NCBI RefSeq assembly: GCF_031460495.1
Contig: NZ_JAVKTS010000008.1
Coordinates: 53,796-117,795 of the forward strand
Length of the DNA stretch: 64,000 nucleotides
Source: Tissierella sp.
GTDB taxonomy: Bacteria > Bacillota > Clostridia > Tissierellales > Tissierellaceae
Reading direction: 5' to 3'
Shown here: positions 9,083 to 18,431 of the stretch, in pieces
Position numbering within the stretch: the stretch's first letter is position 1
Layout: every line of letters starts with the position of its first letter
Program-made: the position numbers and the translations under genes
Notes under the pieces: model-generated
Databases searched by the model: none
The model's input: the letters and a program-made list of their open reading frames with translations, nothing else
Told to the model about the DNA's origin: nothing

Positions 9083-9612
9083 ATCAGTTCACTCCATATT
9101 TCGAAAATCATAATGCTATTATCATATTAATCTGGTAATCAAAAATTATATCTTCTCTTCTGTATCTTAACTGTAAATATATCTCTCTCACTATGGTTAA
9201 TCCATAGCACTCCATCGTCTATTCCCCCTAAAGTATTTTCATTAAGTTATTCTGATTTTTGTAAAGATATCCATGTAAAGATTCTAAAAACAAAAAACAG
9301 AAAATATATTATGAAAATTAGTCCCCAAAAAAGCCCTTAGCAAAAATGTATAAATCTTTTTTAGATGACTTCCCCATTCTCATTAATTGCACTTAAATAT
9401 ACTATTCTACAAAAATTTCCAAATTCCTTCTTTTTGGGGATAATATATCTTACACTATCTCATATAATTGATTTTTTATCTTGATTTAACCTACAAAAAA
9501 GAAGCTAAAAAAATTAGCTCCTCCTCATCTTCTAAAACATTTTCTTTTGTTGATTGATTGAGAACTTAACTAACTCAAGTCTAAAGTTCTTAATATCAGC
9601 TTTCTATTACAC
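9083..9612. other. 530-base spacer with a degenerate repeat and a frameshifted small ORF
   Basis: This spacer contains no intact gene. It holds a degenerate partial match to the array's dispersed repeat (ATATACTATTCTAC near 9395, then AAATTCCTTCTTTTT). On the minus strand at 9247-9377 is a possible small membrane protein broken by one frameshift: MGKSSKKDLYIFAK in one frame, GLFWGLIFIIYFLFFVF in another. A terminator-like hairpin lies at its right side (separate entry). Confidence 0.4.
9501..9521 (-). terminator. Rho-independent terminator after the adenylyltransferase gene
   Basis: A short AGCTAA/TTAGCT stem is followed on the minus strand by TTTTTT. It lies about 90 bases past the stop of the adenylyltransferase gene. 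Confidence 0.5.
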
Positions 9613-10494
9613 TTAGTATATTTCATTAGCATCTTTAGGCAGCTTGCGAACATGTTCTAGAAAACTTCTGCTTGAGTCTGCTTCTTCTTGATTATAGCAA
9701 TATCCCAACTTCTCAGCTACTTCCTTTGCCACTTCATCAAATAAATCACACATTATTAATGTTGCATCCCAAATATGATCTATACTTCCTTCTGGATAAG
9801 TTTTTAGGAAACGCTGCCACATTCCTTTTGAAAGAAAATGATTCATATATTTTCCGGATTTTCCTATGCTGCAGGAGTAGTTTGTTTCAATTCCTATCTT
9901 CCAAGAAAGCATATTCACTAAATGCGGTCTTATATGGTAGTTAATCATATCCATTACATATGGAATTTCATCTCTCCATAGACCTTTAGCTACATTATTG
10001 AGACACCACCAAAAATTATTACAATCGCATATGTAGTCATTTTCTAATGGTTTTTTTACATGGTAATCCTCATCTGTAGATTCTGGAATTGTAGGTAGAA
10101 TCTTGTCTTTATCCAGTAAAATCATACATAGCTTATCTGATAAAACATTGCTCAATGCAAAAGGTATTGAAACTACATGCAAGTCAAGTCTGTTTCCATC
10201 TGCAAATTGAATCAGCCAACAGTATACATCATTAAAATTGCAATCTAGACCTCTTAAGGAATCCATTTTTTCTGGCATCTGCATATATAATCGCTCTCCA
10301 AAGCAATCAATCCATGATTCATCCTCATAAAAAGGTTTTGTTTCAGATACAACATATACAATATCATAATCCTGGAAAATATCTTTAGGAACATTAGAAT
10401 TAGTTCTTGAACCATTCATGTAAACTGCTCTTATACGATCATCCTGTTTTGCAACATTTAGGATTAAATCGTACATTTCTTTTTCTTTTCTCAT
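9613..10494 (-). CDS. Aminoglycoside 6-adenylyltransferase family (AadE/AadK-like)
   Basis: 293 residues, close to the usual length of PF04439. The nucleotidyltransferase signature is YMNGSRTNSNVPKDIFQDYDIVY at residue 25, with the catalytic acidic residues DYD; LDLHVVS supplies the third acidic position. The family adenylylates streptomycin at position 6. It is therefore a plausible streptomycin-modifying enzyme, but activity cannot be claimed from sequence alone. GGAGG is correctly placed. It is followed by its own terminator. Confidence 0.75.
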   Translation of the reverse strand: MRKEKEMYDLILNVAKQDDRIRAVYMNGSRTNSNVPKDIFQDYDIVYVVSETKPFYEDESWIDCFGERLYMQMPEKMDSLRGLDCNFNDVYCWLIQFADGNRLDLHVVSIPFALSNVLSDKLCMILLDKDKILPTIPESTDEDYHVKKPLENDYICDCNNFWWCLNNVAKGLWRDEIPYVMDMINYHIRPHLVNMLSWKIGIETNYSCSIGKSGKYMNHFLSKGMWQRFLKTYPEGSIDHIWDATLIMCDLFDEVAKEVAEKLGYCYNQEEADSSRSFLEHVRKLPKDANEIY

Positions 10495-10642
10495 CTAAAT
10501 CCTCCTTGTTAATTTATAATATCAATTACCTCACCTAGCCAACTATCTCCCACACTATCAATATAATAATTACTCTAGTCCCAAATTTTGCTTTCCTCTT
10601 TATAAACTACAATCTTTAGTTAATCCCTTGGTTATAAATTCC

Positions 10643-11317
10643 TTAACCTATAAAAGTCAATTCTATATATTCTTTTAATCCTTGGTCAATATAATTAAGT
10701 TCTTCAATATCGCCTCTTTTTCCATAATATACGATCCTTAAATATTCTCCAAATACTAAGGATTTGCTCCTTTCATGTTTCATCCAATCATGTCTATTAA
10801 ATGTACTTCCATCATCAAAATATGTGTTATATGTATAGGAACTAATTTTTATAGCCTTAGGTAAGTATTTCTTTAGAGTCCTACACTGTCTTCCTGCAGC
10901 ATAATTTTTAGAGATAAATATTAAACTATTTACTTTAGAGAAGTCATAGATTTCTTTGGCAAATAATATGTTTTCTCTGCTATTTTTTGATTTTTCTTCT
11001 AAAAACATTTTTTGCTCAGGTACTCCTAGGGAAGCTAGTTTCTCATAAATGACTCGTGCTTCTGCTTTGTCGCCATAGATCCAATCCTTATGTTTATCCT
11101 TTGATCCAGATGAACCACCAGAAATGATAATTTCCTTACCTAATCCCTTATTATATGCTTCAAATGCATTTTGATATGTTGGAGGATGTGTACTTCCAAA
11201 AACAAAGATTACATCACTACTATTCAAACCTTCTTCTTCACCAAATGTAATTTCCGTTATTTCTTCTATTTGATTATCTGTTAAGTCAGGCACTTCAGGA
11301 TATTTTGGAATATACAT
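10643..11317 (-). CDS. YdcF-like DUF218 domain protein
   Basis: About 224 residues. The DUF218 core is visible: VIFVFGSTHP, the pattern EIIISGGSSGSKD, a later ENILFAKEIY, and the SKNYAAGRQCRTLKKY strand-helix. DUF218/YdcF proteins are cytoplasmic or membrane proteins of poorly known role; some are linked to cell-envelope precursors or nucleotide binding. No membrane helix here. The start MYIPKYP has AGGGAG seven bases upstream. Confidence 0.7.
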   Translation of the reverse strand: MYIPKYPEVPDLTDNQIEEITEITFGEEEGLNSSDVIFVFGSTHPPTYQNAFEAYNKGLGKEIIISGGSSGSKDKHKDWIYGDKAEARVIYEKLASLGVPEQKMFLEEKSKNSRENILFAKEIYDFSKVNSLIFISKNYAAGRQCRTLKKYLPKAIKISSYTYNTYFDDGSTFNRHDWMKHERSKSLVFGEYLRIVYYGKRGDIEELNYIDQGLKEYIELTFIG

Positions 11318-11415
11318 AAATTCACTCCCTTTCAACACTATCCATCTCGTTCATATAAATCCTCATTAAATACTCTGGTTCATCCTCATCTGGTGCTTTT
11401 ATGGTCTTAAAATAT

Positions 11416-12057
11416 TTAAATCCATGGATGCCCATCTGGATACGCAATATTCATAGCATTAACAAACCAGTCATACCTTTCCTTTTCAAGCCTATTTATT
11501 ACTACATCGAAGTCATGTTTATAGTCAGCACTATTATAATTTCTAGACTTATAAAGCAAGATAATTTCTGGAGCAAGAATACTAATATTACCTTTCTTTA
11601 TAAAGGCCTGCTCTGTACTAATCATGATATTATGATTTTTTTGATAATAAAAAACTCCATTTTCTACTTTATTGAATAAAACTTCTATAAAATCTAATTC
11701 TTTTTGTTCCCTGTTAAGAAATTCCACATACTTAAATATACCATCACTTTTGTTAACTTTTATAAAGTCAGCACCTTGCTTGTAACACCACAGATTGTCA
11801 AAATATAAGTCTGGATGTTCTAATGCATACTCCACTGATACAAGTCTTTGATTACCAACTGGTGCATCTATTATCCAGCCTTTAGATTTCAGATACTGAA
11901 TACATTCTCTCATATCATCAAAACTAACAGTTATATCTAAATCCTTATGTTTTCTTGTTATTTCTCCTAAGTAAGCATCTATAGCAAACCCACCACAAAG
12001 ATGCCAATCTATTTCCATTTCTTGTAAATGACTACATAAATCATCTAATATCTTCAT
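11416..12057 (-). CDS. Nucleotidyltransferase, LinA/ANT(2'')-like
   Basis: 213 residues. The nucleotidyltransferase motif is CGGFAIDAYLGEITRKHKDLDI, where GG and DLD are the nucleotide- and metal-binding elements. This arrangement is found in lincosamide and aminoglycoside nucleotidyltransferases and relatives that modify other small molecules. The rest of the protein is a C-terminal helical domain of unassigned substrate. It is a single-gene unit with AAGGAG before the ATG. Confidence 0.7.
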   Translation of the reverse strand: MKILDDLCSHLQEMEIDWHLCGGFAIDAYLGEITRKHKDLDITVSFDDMRECIQYLKSKGWIIDAPVGNQRLVSVEYALEHPDLYFDNLWCYKQGADFIKVNKSDGIFKYVEFLNREQKELDFIEVLFNKVENGVFYYQKNHNIMISTEQAFIKKGNISILAPEIILLYKSRNYNSADYKHDFDVVINRLEKERYDWFVNAMNIAYPDGHPWI

Positions 12058-12150
12058 TTTGTCTCCTTTCTAGTTTCAGATGAAACAAGATAATCACAAA
12101 TCATATCATAGATTATGATGTAAATTTTGTAAAACTTGTCCTTTAATTTT

Positions 12151-12684
12151 TTACTTCACTATTTCCAAATAATAATCCTTACTTTGAAATTGTTTTTCAC
12201 CACTAAAGCTTGCATAATTACTATCTCCATAGAACTTAAATCCAAGCTTATTAATTACCATTTGAGAGCCAATGTTATCATTTGCATGTCTACAAAAAAA
12301 CTTCTTTTGACCTAAAACATTTATACCAAAATCTAATATGGTCTTTGATGCTTCTGTAGTTAGTCCCATGCCCCAATATTTTTTCATAATATTATATCCA
12401 AGTTCATAGCAACTAAGATGTTCTTTATAATGTATGCCACCTGAACCAATTAATTCTCCTGTTTCCTTTAGCACAAATCCCCAATTAAAGTTATGTTCAC
12501 TATTAATATTCTCTACTTCAAACCTTAACCACGCAATAGTATCATCAATGGATTTATGCACATCCCATAACATAAATCTTGCTACTTCTGGATCTGATGT
12601 CCAACTATTATAAATATTCTCCGCATCTTCTACAGAAAGTGGGCGAAGTATTATTCTTTTACTTTCTAATATAGGGGTTATCAT
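12151..12684 (-). CDS. GNAT N-acetyltransferase, RimJ/RimL type
   Basis: About 177 residues with the RimJ/RimL (Acetyltransf_3) layout: ESKRIILRPLSVEDAENIYN, the GSGGIHY strand, YELGYNIMKKYWGMGLTTEA (acetyl-CoA loop) and NIGSQMVINKLGF. Family members acetylate ribosomal-protein N-termini, amino acids or antibiotics. The start is the ATG at MITPILESK with AGAGAG nine bases upstream. Confidence 0.82.
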   Translation of the reverse strand: MITPILESKRIILRPLSVEDAENIYNSWTSDPEVARFMLWDVHKSIDDTIAWLRFEVENINSEHNFNWGFVLKETGELIGSGGIHYKEHLSCYELGYNIMKKYWGMGLTTEASKTILDFGINVLGQKKFFCRHANDNIGSQMVINKLGFKFYGDSNYASFSGEKQFQSKDYYLEIVK

Positions 12685-12805
12685 TAATATCAACTCTCTT
12701 TCTACTATTGTGGTATTTACTTTCTTCTTCTCATTAACAATGGCACTCTATCCCTATCCCGTTACTTATGTACAAGAGATATCTTTTTTTGCTATTTGAT
12801 TAATG

Positions 12806-13738
12806 TCATTTTTTTATTTTATACAAGACATGAGGTTTTAATGTACTATCATCTTCTACTCTGGGATGCATAAATTCTTCAACTTTTTTGAGGCCTATTT
12901 TCCTCATAACATTTTGAGATGGTTGATTTATTTCTGCTGTAAAAGAATATATAGTATTAAAATTCAGGTTGTTAAACCCATATTCTAAACATGACTTAGC
13001 ACCTTCTGTTGCATAACCATTATTCCAATATTTATTATCTAATCTCCATCCAATCTCAATGCATGGTGTAAATTCAGCTTCAAAGGTTGCATTTAAAAAA
13101 CCAATAAATCCTATAAATTCTTTAGTATCTTTTATTTCTACTGACCATAATCCATATCCATATTGCTTAAAATGCTCTTGTACCCTATGGATAAAATCGT
13201 CGGACTCCTTAGAGTCTAAAGTTTTTGGAAAGTATCTCATTACCTCCTTATTAGCGTTCATCTTAGCAAATAGCTCCCTATCAGATTCTTTCCACATCCT
13301 AAATCCTAATCTAGAAGATTCAAATATATATTCATTATTCTTATCTCTGAGATGATTATAAAATTTATCTTTATCTGTCCACTGAATTAAATCTATCTCA
13401 AACCCATCGGGATCTTTTATGTAAAATTGCCTTGAAAATGGCTTAACTATAATTTTCTCTTCCACTTCCATATATCCCTTTATTTTTAGTTTCTCAAGAT
13501 GCTCGTCTATATTTTCAATGAAATAGCCAATATGTCTAAAATTTTGATCCGTATCTATTGTACAATTATCTTTCTCTGATATAAATAGCTCATGCCCATT
13601 ACCCTTAAGAATTGCATAATTATTCTCATTTGCTTTTATCCCTCTATCTATTAGTTCATATTCTAGAACATCTCTATAAAAATCTATGAATTTATCTACA
13701 TTTGATACATATCTATTTAAATGATCTATAGTCTTCAT
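12806..13738 (-). CDS. VOC (glyoxalase-fold) domain fused to a GNAT acetyltransferase
   Basis: 310 residues with two unrelated domains in one frame. Residues 1-125 are a VOC domain (IDHLNRYVSNVDKFIDFYRD, then IKDPDGFEIDLIQW at its end). Residues 140-310 are a RimJ/RimL-type GNAT (GFRMWKESDRELFAKM, EIGWRLDNKYWNNGYATEG, NVMRKIGLKKV). VOC domains bind or open small molecules such as antibiotics; the GNAT would acetylate. The two halves could act on the same compound, but that is inference. GGAGG precedes the start. Confidence 0.8.
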   Translation of the reverse strand: MKTIDHLNRYVSNVDKFIDFYRDVLEYELIDRGIKANENNYAILKGNGHELFISEKDNCTIDTDQNFRHIGYFIENIDEHLEKLKIKGYMEVEEKIIVKPFSRQFYIKDPDGFEIDLIQWTDKDKFYNHLRDKNNEYIFESSRLGFRMWKESDRELFAKMNANKEVMRYFPKTLDSKESDDFIHRVQEHFKQYGYGLWSVEIKDTKEFIGFIGFLNATFEAEFTPCIEIGWRLDNKYWNNGYATEGAKSCLEYGFNNLNFNTIYSFTAEINQPSQNVMRKIGLKKVEEFMHPRVEDDSTLKPHVLYKIKK

Positions 13739-13828
13739 AAAATCCTCCGTTATTTATCTAATATATATCATTAATAGCCTTATCAATTATTATGATATCT
13801 CTATCCTTCCAAATAAAGATTTGTCTTT

Positions 13829-14407
13829 TCAATCATAGATTACTTTAACTTTGGGCCATTTATCACATATTCTTTTTTCCTTAAGTCTACTGATAAATAT
13901 GTCTTGAGTTATTCGCTTGTGATTTCGTCTTAAAATCAAGTTAAATAAATCTTCTAGTCCATAAGGGGCAACTATAAGAAGTGAATCGTCTTTCAATAAT
14001 CTAACCCCTATACATGTTGCTATCTCAGGCCAAGTGGATATCCCATCCTCACAAGAATTAAGTGGTGGTACTTTATATCCAAAATATTCTTCATACCATA
14101 GGTGAACTGCTGCTTGGTTTGTCACTTCCCAATTTTCTCTTGGTAAATGTTCTTTGAGTTTTTCTTGAAATTCTTTATCTCTTTCTGAACTTAGATTGTT
14201 TATATCATAAATAGCTACATCTATGTCCTTAAGTTCTGTAGGTTTATTGTAGCCATGTAGTTTGTCCCATACAATATTTCTTATAACTCCTCCTCCAACA
14301 AACCAATTAGGAGGATTACAATCTCTAACTATCCTTAATACTTCCATAAACCACTTGTTTGAAAATATAATTTCCATAAGTTCATGTTCATACCTAGTCT
14401 TATTCAT
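13829..14407 (-). CDS. Nucleotidyltransferase family protein (DUF925/PF06042)
   Basis: 192 residues. WFVGGGVIRNIVWDKLHGY near residue 35 and LKDIDVAIYD match PF06042, a bacterial nucleotidyltransferase-fold family whose substrate is unknown. The conserved GGG and DID supply nucleotide and metal binding. An AGGGGGAG ribosome site is present. Monocistronic. Confidence 0.78.
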   Translation of the reverse strand: MNKTRYEHELMEIIFSNKWFMEVLRIVRDCNPPNWFVGGGVIRNIVWDKLHGYNKPTELKDIDVAIYDINNLSSERDKEFQEKLKEHLPRENWEVTNQAAVHLWYEEYFGYKVPPLNSCEDGISTWPEIATCIGVRLLKDDSLLIVAPYGLEDLFNLILRRNHKRITQDIFISRLKEKRICDKWPKVKVIYD

Positions 14408-14453
14408 ATTCTCCCCCTATTAAAACATTATATTTTTGCTGAAATCTTTCATG

Positions 14454-15026
14454 CTATGCTTCTTTAATAATTTCTAATACTCTATCAATATTATCTTCTA
14501 ACTCAAATTCCCCTTCTAACTTTAATATCTTACAAGGTAAATCATTCAACCATTTTTCGTGCAACTTTTTACTTCTCATATTTAGATCACCATCATCATA
14601 TTGAGATGCCCATTCTATGAATTCTTTATATTGTTTATAAACATTACCCTTTAACTCTATTTTTTCTCCATGCCTACTTTTTTCTCTTTCTATTAACATA
14701 GTAATACGCAATTCCTTAGGTATCCAAAGAAATACTACTAAGTCAAAATAGGGTATGAAAATATCTCCCCATCCGCAGAGTGACCCTGATAGGATCCAGT
14801 TTTTGTGCTTTGTTAAATCCCTTCCTAATATTTCTTGTCTTTCTTCTAATATTCTTTTTTCTTGAAATGGAGGATTTGTAGGCTTCCAAAAATAATTATC
14901 TGTATCAAAATGCCAATAATTAAGTTTTTCAGATAGTGCTTTTCCTAAAGTGCTTGTACCTGACCCAGATGCTCCTAATATATGTATTCTATTGATCAAT
15001 TTAACTTCCCCTTTATAAAAAATCAA
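14454..15026 (-). CDS. P-loop NTPase, small-molecule kinase-like (FlaR/AAA_17 type)
   Basis: About 180-190 residues. Walker A is ILGASGSGTSTLGKAL, followed by WHFDTDNYFWKPTNPPF, which is typical of the adenylate-kinase-like family annotated as topology modulation protein. The most likely start is a TTG at 14999 (LINRIHILG), with GGGGAAG upstream. An ATG at 15026 is possible. The substrate is unknown. It is one of four P-loop kinases of related size in this array. Confidence 0.68.
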   Translation of the reverse strand: MIFYKGEVKLINRIHILGASGSGTSTLGKALSEKLNYWHFDTDNYFWKPTNPPFQEKRILEERQEILGRDLTKHKNWILSGSLCGWGDIFIPYFDLVVFLWIPKELRITMLIEREKSRHGEKIELKGNVYKQYKEFIEWASQYDDGDLNMRSKKLHEKWLNDLPCKILKLEGEFELEDNIDRVLEIIKEA

Positions 15027-15083
15027 AAATAAGTTGATAATGACTTCCTTGGTTGATTTTTTTGTTATCTTCTACACTTCTGC

Positions 15084-15848
15084 TTATTTACACAATTGTG
15101 TTTCAAGATGTTTTTCTTTCAGTTTAATAATCTCTATATGGTTATATTTATCTTTAATCTTTTTAGCAAGACTTTCAATCCCAAATGCTTCAGTAAATGT
15201 ATGACTTCCAATTATTAAGTTAATTCTTGCAAACTGAGCATATTCTATTGTATATAGAGTTTTCTCACCTGTTATATATACATCACAATTTTTATCAACT
15301 GCCTCTTTTACATCAGTAGAGAAACCTCCACCCCCACATACTAGTCCTACTCTTTTTACTTTTCTATCATTAAACTTCCATGATTGCACTGGTTCTTCTA
15401 ATATATCTTCTAATTTTTCAACCAATTGTTTAAATGTTGCTTCCTCTCTAAATTCTGCTATTCGTCCGCAAAAGAATCCATCTTCTTCATGACTATTTTC
15501 AATGATTTCTAATCCTAATTTCTCAATTAAAGAATTATTAGTCCCAAAATGACAGTCATCCAATGGAAGATGATTGAAATAATGAGAAATATTATATTCT
15601 AAAAGTTTTTCTTTACAGGCATCTTTTAATCCAAACATAAAATCCCAAGCATCATGATGAGTTATTATCAAATCAACATTACTTTTTCTTGCTTCTTCAA
15701 TTGTATCAAGTGTTAAATTTGTACAATATCCAATCCTATTTATTTCTTCTGTACCTTTTACTGTAATTCCACTTTCCTCATGAAAATGACTATTATGTCT
15801 ACTATTAAATAAACTTACTATAAATTCTTCTATTTCGATTAACCTCAT
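15084..15848 (-). CDS. Nif3-like dinuclear metal protein (GTP cyclohydrolase I type 2 homologue)
   Basis: 254 residues of the NIF3/YbgI/YqfO family (PF01784). Visible motifs are DLIITHHDAWDF (metal-binding HH), the LPLDDCHFGTNN loop, and IGSHTFTEAFGIESL near the C-terminus. The family forms hexamers with a two-metal centre and has no settled function. It is shorter than YqfO since the extra middle domain is absent. GGGGGAG is placed before the ATG. Confidence 0.8.
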   Translation of the reverse strand: MRLIEIEEFIVSLFNSRHNSHFHEESGITVKGTEEINRIGYCTNLTLDTIEEARKSNVDLIITHHDAWDFMFGLKDACKEKLLEYNISHYFNHLPLDDCHFGTNNSLIEKLGLEIIENSHEEDGFFCGRIAEFREEATFKQLVEKLEDILEEPVQSWKFNDRKVKRVGLVCGGGGFSTDVKEAVDKNCDVYITGEKTLYTIEYAQFARINLIIGSHTFTEAFGIESLAKKIKDKYNHIEIIKLKEKHLETQLCK

Positions 15849-15993
15849 ATCATTCTCCCCCTATCAGTTCTAAGCTTTAGTTATGCAGTAATACCCTAGT
15901 CATAATTATCTTCAACTCCAATAAGTTGTAATATTCTATCTCCATTGATTATCCTTGTTTCACTTTTAGCTGATCAACATACCCAAATTATAA

Positions 15994-16962
15994 CTATAAG
16001 AGGTTTAATTCCTGCAATATATTCTCTTCATTCAAAGTTATATTTTCTTTGAAAAGGATACTATCTTCATTATTACAGTACCATTTAAAAGCATTCTTCA
16101 AGCCTGTTTCGAAATTAGTTTCCTTATTATATATTTCATTTATTTTAGATACATCAAGTACATTATCATAATTAAAAAATGGGAAGAAGTCTCGTTCACT
16201 TCTATTATAATGAATATAATCATACTCAATAATTTTAGCTTGCTTGCCAACTGCCCTTGAGCAAGATTCAACCCATTCTCTTATTGTAATAGGCTGTTTA
16301 TTGCCTACATTGAAAATATTAATAGTATCAAGACCAATACTAAGTAGCTTCAAGATTATATTTGCCAGATCAGTTGTATATATAAACTGCATATATGTAC
16401 CTCCATCTTTTGGTATGATAATAGGCTTACCATTGCAAATATGGTGAAATATAAAACTTTCTCTTTGAGCATAATTATTTTCTCCATAAACATATGGTGG
16501 TCTTAGAATTATTAATTCTGATTGTGAATCTTGGAATTTTCCTCTCAAAAAATCTTCTGCCCTTATTTTGTTTATTCCATAGGATGTCCAATATTTATTC
16601 TCATTTAATCGTTCTTCCTCTCTATATGGAATGCTCAAATTTTCAATATCATATACTGCACTTGAACTGATAAACACAAATTTTCTTAGGTTTTCTTTAT
16701 TTAAAGAATTATATAAGATTTCAGATTGTGCTTCGTTTAGTGCAGATACATCTATAACAATATCAAATGAATATTTACTTAAGACAGTCTTCATTTGCTC
16801 AGCATTATTTCTATCACATTTTAGGTTGAATACTCTTTCATCATTGTTTTCCCTTGTTCCTCTATTAAGAGTATAAACTATATAATTATTACTCAGCAGT
16901 ACATCAACTATTTTCTTACCAATAAAATAACTCCCACCCATAACTAAAACCTTTTTCTGCAT
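15994..16962 (-). CDS. NAD-dependent epimerase/dehydratase-like oxidoreductase
   Basis: About 322 residues, extended-SDR-like Rossmann fold. The NAD loop is VMGGSYFIGKKIV, followed by LNRGTRENNDERVFNLKCDR, catalytic SSSAVYD and YGINKIRAE (YxxxK). Family members act on nucleotide sugars or reduce related carbonyls. The start MQKKVLV is chosen because GGAGG lies eight bases upstream; the longer frame would begin in a NUDIX-gene remnant. It has no sugar-pathway neighbours. Confidence 0.75.
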   Translation of the reverse strand: MQKKVLVMGGSYFIGKKIVDVLLSNNYIVYTLNRGTRENNDERVFNLKCDRNNAEQMKTVLSKYSFDIVIDVSALNEAQSEILYNSLNKENLRKFVFISSSAVYDIENLSIPYREEERLNENKYWTSYGINKIRAEDFLRGKFQDSQSELIILRPPYVYGENNYAQRESFIFHHICNGKPIIIPKDGGTYMQFIYTTDLANIILKLLSIGLDTINIFNVGNKQPITIREWVESCSRAVGKQAKIIEYDYIHYNRSERDFFPFFNYDNVLDVSKINEIYNKETNFETGLKNAFKWYCNNEDSILFKENITLNEENILQELNLL

Positions 16963-16982
16963 TCTTTTATCCTCCATATTCC

Positions 16983-17028
16983 TATTCAATTACTTCACTA
17001 TACTGAATTTGATCTCTATTATCAAGAA
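16983..17028 (-). pseudogene. 3' remnant of a NUDIX gene (copy of the end of 20046-20510)
   Basis: About 45 bases encode LDNRDQIQYSEVIE and a stop, nearly the same as the last residues of the intact NUDIX protein at 20046-20510 (LDNYRDKIQYSEVIEK). The remnant ends right before the epimerase ribosome site. It marks a duplication followed by deletion. Confidence 0.65.
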
Positions 17029-17071
17029 ATAATAATTCCTTATTAAACACTCCACCCTTCCCCTCAGCTAC

Positions 17072-17545
17072 TTACATCAACTTTTTAGTCATATTTACCA
17101 TTCCTGGAATATATCCAAGTTTTTGATTTAATGCCAACATCTTAGTATTAGTATAATGAACTGTTGTTTGTACAGCTTCAATTCCTTCAAGTCTACACCA
17201 TTCCTCTAGTAACGTTTTTAGATTTGTGGCAACTCCATATTCCCTGTAATCTTCTGTGATATATAATGATAGAATCATGACAGTATCTTTAGGTTCCTCT
17301 TGTTTATATGCCCATATAAATCCTTGTAATTTTCCTTGTTCATCTTCTGCAACTGCAATAAATAAGTCTTCATTTTTTGTATTTAGAATTCTTAGTATTG
17401 TTTCTTCTATCTCTGCTTCTGATGCTTTATAGTCTGACATCCATAGCTTTGGTGTCAGATTATGCCATTTAGCAATTTGCATTAAGATTGCCTTTGATTT
17501 GTGATTAGTATCACCATCATCAAAATCAATTCTTTTATAGTTCAT
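17072..17545 (-). CDS. GNAT N-acetyltransferase
   Basis: About 157 residues. The GNAT motifs are AVAEDEQGKLQGFIWAY, ITEDYREYGVATNLKTLLEEW and TVHYTNTKMLALNQKLGYI. The start MNYKRID is preceded by GGGGGC; a TTG two codons upstream is also in frame. The start region overlaps the stop of a truncated GNAT gene (17548-17742). Confidence 0.8.
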   Translation of the reverse strand: MNYKRIDFDDGDTNHKSKAILMQIAKWHNLTPKLWMSDYKASEAEIEETILRILNTKNEDLFIAVAEDEQGKLQGFIWAYKQEEPKDTVMILSLYITEDYREYGVATNLKTLLEEWCRLEGIEAVQTTVHYTNTKMLALNQKLGYIPGMVNMTKKLM

Positions 17546-17547
17546 AA

Positions 17548-17742
17548 TCAAGCCCCCAATAAATATTTTTCCATAACTTTAATCTTCCAATTCCTTTCAG
17601 GATGAATTGTACTAAACATCTCCTTTACAAGCTCAAACCCCATCCTTGTCCAAAAGTCAAACCCAGTCATATTCTGATCTAAAACACCTAACCTCACCCT
17701 GTTAAATCCTTGGCTCTTGATACCTAGTATAAATTCTTCTAT
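17548..17742 (-). pseudogene. C-terminal remnant of a GNAT acetyltransferase
   Basis: A 65-codon open stretch bounded upstream by an in-frame stop. It encodes a GNAT ending: IEEFILGIKSQGFNRVRLG, VLDQNMTGFDFWTRMGF, and a lysine-rich tail, then TGA that overlaps the next gene's start. It lacks the acetyl-CoA loop and the N-terminal half, so it cannot fold as an enzyme. The remaining spacer up to 17846 holds no gene. Confidence 0.7.
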
Positions 17743-17846
17743 TTACTCTTGATATTTTCCATAGTTATTACCTCACAAAATATTTTTTGTCTTGCATAGT
17801 CTTTCCTAAATATACTTTCTAGTAAAGAACAATTGTAAAACACTTG

Positions 17847-18395
17847 CTATTGGGCCTCCTCTATCCAATTTATTGCATCCTCTAAATCCTTTGCAATGTA
17901 ATCAGGATAGACCTCTACCCATTTACCAAAAAACTCATTATTATTATATTTTACTAATTCTTTCTCACCTGCACCTGTTCTCACCAATATCTTTATAGCT
18001 CCTACTTCATTTGCAGCAATTAAATCAGTCCATCTATCTCCTATTACTACACATCTATGTAAGTCTAAATTATATTCAGAAGCTGCCTGTATCAACATTC
18101 CTGGCAAAGGCTTTCTACAACTACATCCCTCATTATGTTGATGAGGGCATAAATAAACCTTATCAAATCCAAGTGAAATTAATTCTTCCTCAAAGTCAGA
18201 AGCTCTTGCCTCTCCCCTTCAAATCCCAGGTTGATTTGTAAAAGAAATTATAAGTTTATTTTTTCCCTTTAATAAACTAATGGATTCTCTTACAAATGGA
18301 AAGGGCTCAAAGTTATCTGGATAAATCACTTCATCAGTACCTCCAATAGTTCCATCTCTGTCAATAAATATTGCTTGGATTTTATCTATATTCAT
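17847..18395 (-). pseudogene. HAD-superfamily GmhB-like phosphatase, interrupted by in-frame TGA
   Basis: The full frame of 182 codons starts at an ATG and has a D,D-heptose-bisphosphate-phosphatase (GmhB)-like sequence: FIDRDGTIGG at the start, FTNQPGI, the CPHQHNEGCSCRKP zinc loop, and VVIGDRWTDLIAANE. TGA replaces codon 59 (18219-18221), just after FTNQPGI where the family usually has a small residue and RG. The surrounding frame is intact. I read this as a nonsense mutation. The downstream part has an internal ATG (PGMLIQAAS) but would lack the catalytic aspartates. Confidence 0.75.
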
Positions 18396-18431
18396 TATTT
18401 GCTCCTTTCAATGAGTATTTTAGCTCCATTA

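Noticed and set aside
9247..9377. Possible small membrane protein
   Set aside because: It needs a frameshift to read, has no ribosome site, and is noted only within the spacer entry.
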